Positions 63,698 to 64,000 of a stretch of 64,000 nt of DNA are shown here, piece by piece (the stretch's first letter is position 1; every line of letters begins with the position of its first letter). Made by a program: the position numbers and the translations under genes. Below the pieces are notes generated by a model. That model made no database searches. It was given only the letters and a program-made list of their open reading frames with translations, and had not been told where the DNA came from. The DNA comes from Channa striata (taxonomy: Eukaryota > Chordata > Actinopteri > Anabantiformes > Channidae), in assembly GCA_033026295.1 (NCBI GenBank), contig CM065176.1, forward strand, positions 5,651,705 through 5,715,704. Reading direction: 5' to 3'.

Positions 63698-64000
63698 AAA
63701 CTGTTGGAACCACCTTTTAATGTAAGAGAAATAAATGAAAGTGGAAAAGGAAATAAATGTAGAAAATAAGGAGGAAAACAGTGGAAATTGATAATAAATA
63801 ATTCACTTCTTTGTTTCCCTTTGGACCCATGTAACACACAGGAGAGAAAAGTCAATGTAGAGGCAATGAGCACGTTTCCACTATCAACAGACCTTCTTCT
63901 AACTCATGTATTATTTACATGTAAGTCCTGAATCTCCAGCACATCTACTGATAAAGTATCAAATAAAGTATAAAGCCAGTGAATAATTCACTGCTGAATC
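63698..64000. other. Right-edge sequence, nothing recognised
   Basis: AT-rich DNA, presumably still NECAB2 intron. No feature is supported. Confidence 0.4.

Overview
The window is vertebrate nuclear DNA, most likely from a ray-finned (teleost, probably percomorph) fish. The genes are split into many short exons with GT-AG introns. They encode vertebrate proteins close to their human counterparts, and the non-coding DNA carries repeat types familiar from teleost genomes: tRNA-derived SINEs, a Tc1-like relict, a terminal-inverted-repeat MITE and a LINE-type tail ending in an (ATTGA)n-like motif. There are no bacterial operons, no CRISPR array and no recognisable RNA genes.

Layout. Positions 1-4300 are non-coding and repeat-bearing. 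PSKH1 (protein serine kinase H1, + strand) runs from a CpG-rich first exon near 4350-4513 to about 12165; its coding exons are 5958-6026, 7789-8712 and 11674-11991. A spacer with a degenerate SINE and a consensus-perfect CTCF-like site follows. MBTPS1 (site-1 protease/SKI-1, + strand) has a non-coding exon 1 ending at 16631 and 22 coding exons from 20100 to 34451, predicting 1073 residues. The next spacer (about 34.8-40.3 kb) holds a broken Tc1-like transposase fragment. SLC38A8 (SNAT-type amino-acid transporter, + strand) has 10 coding exons from 40440 to 52645, predicting 447 residues; its 4.8-kb intron 1 contains a 2.3-kb G-rich minisatellite and a MITE. The last three coding exons of NECAB2 (minus strand, 59680 down to 57704) face SLC38A8 tail to tail, and the rest of NECAB2 lies beyond the right edge.

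Order and orientation of MBTPS1, SLC38A8 and NECAB2 match human 16q23-24 as I recall it. PSKH1, which lies at 16q22 in human, is a neighbour here, so this flank was rearranged between the lineages. The four genes do not form a pathway: PSKH1 is a lipid-anchored kinase, MBTPS1 is a Golgi protease that activates SREBP and ATF6, SLC38A8 moves glutamine-type amino acids, and NECAB2 is a neuronal calcium-binding protein.

I see no wholly new system. The most unusual structure is the intron-1 minisatellite of SLC38A8. Its repeat unit looks copied from the exon-1 end and its 5' splice site, giving about two dozen extra copies of that donor sequence beside a G-quadruplex-capable tract. Upstream ORF arrangements in PSKH1 and MBTPS1 and two CTCF-like sites are the next most interesting observations.
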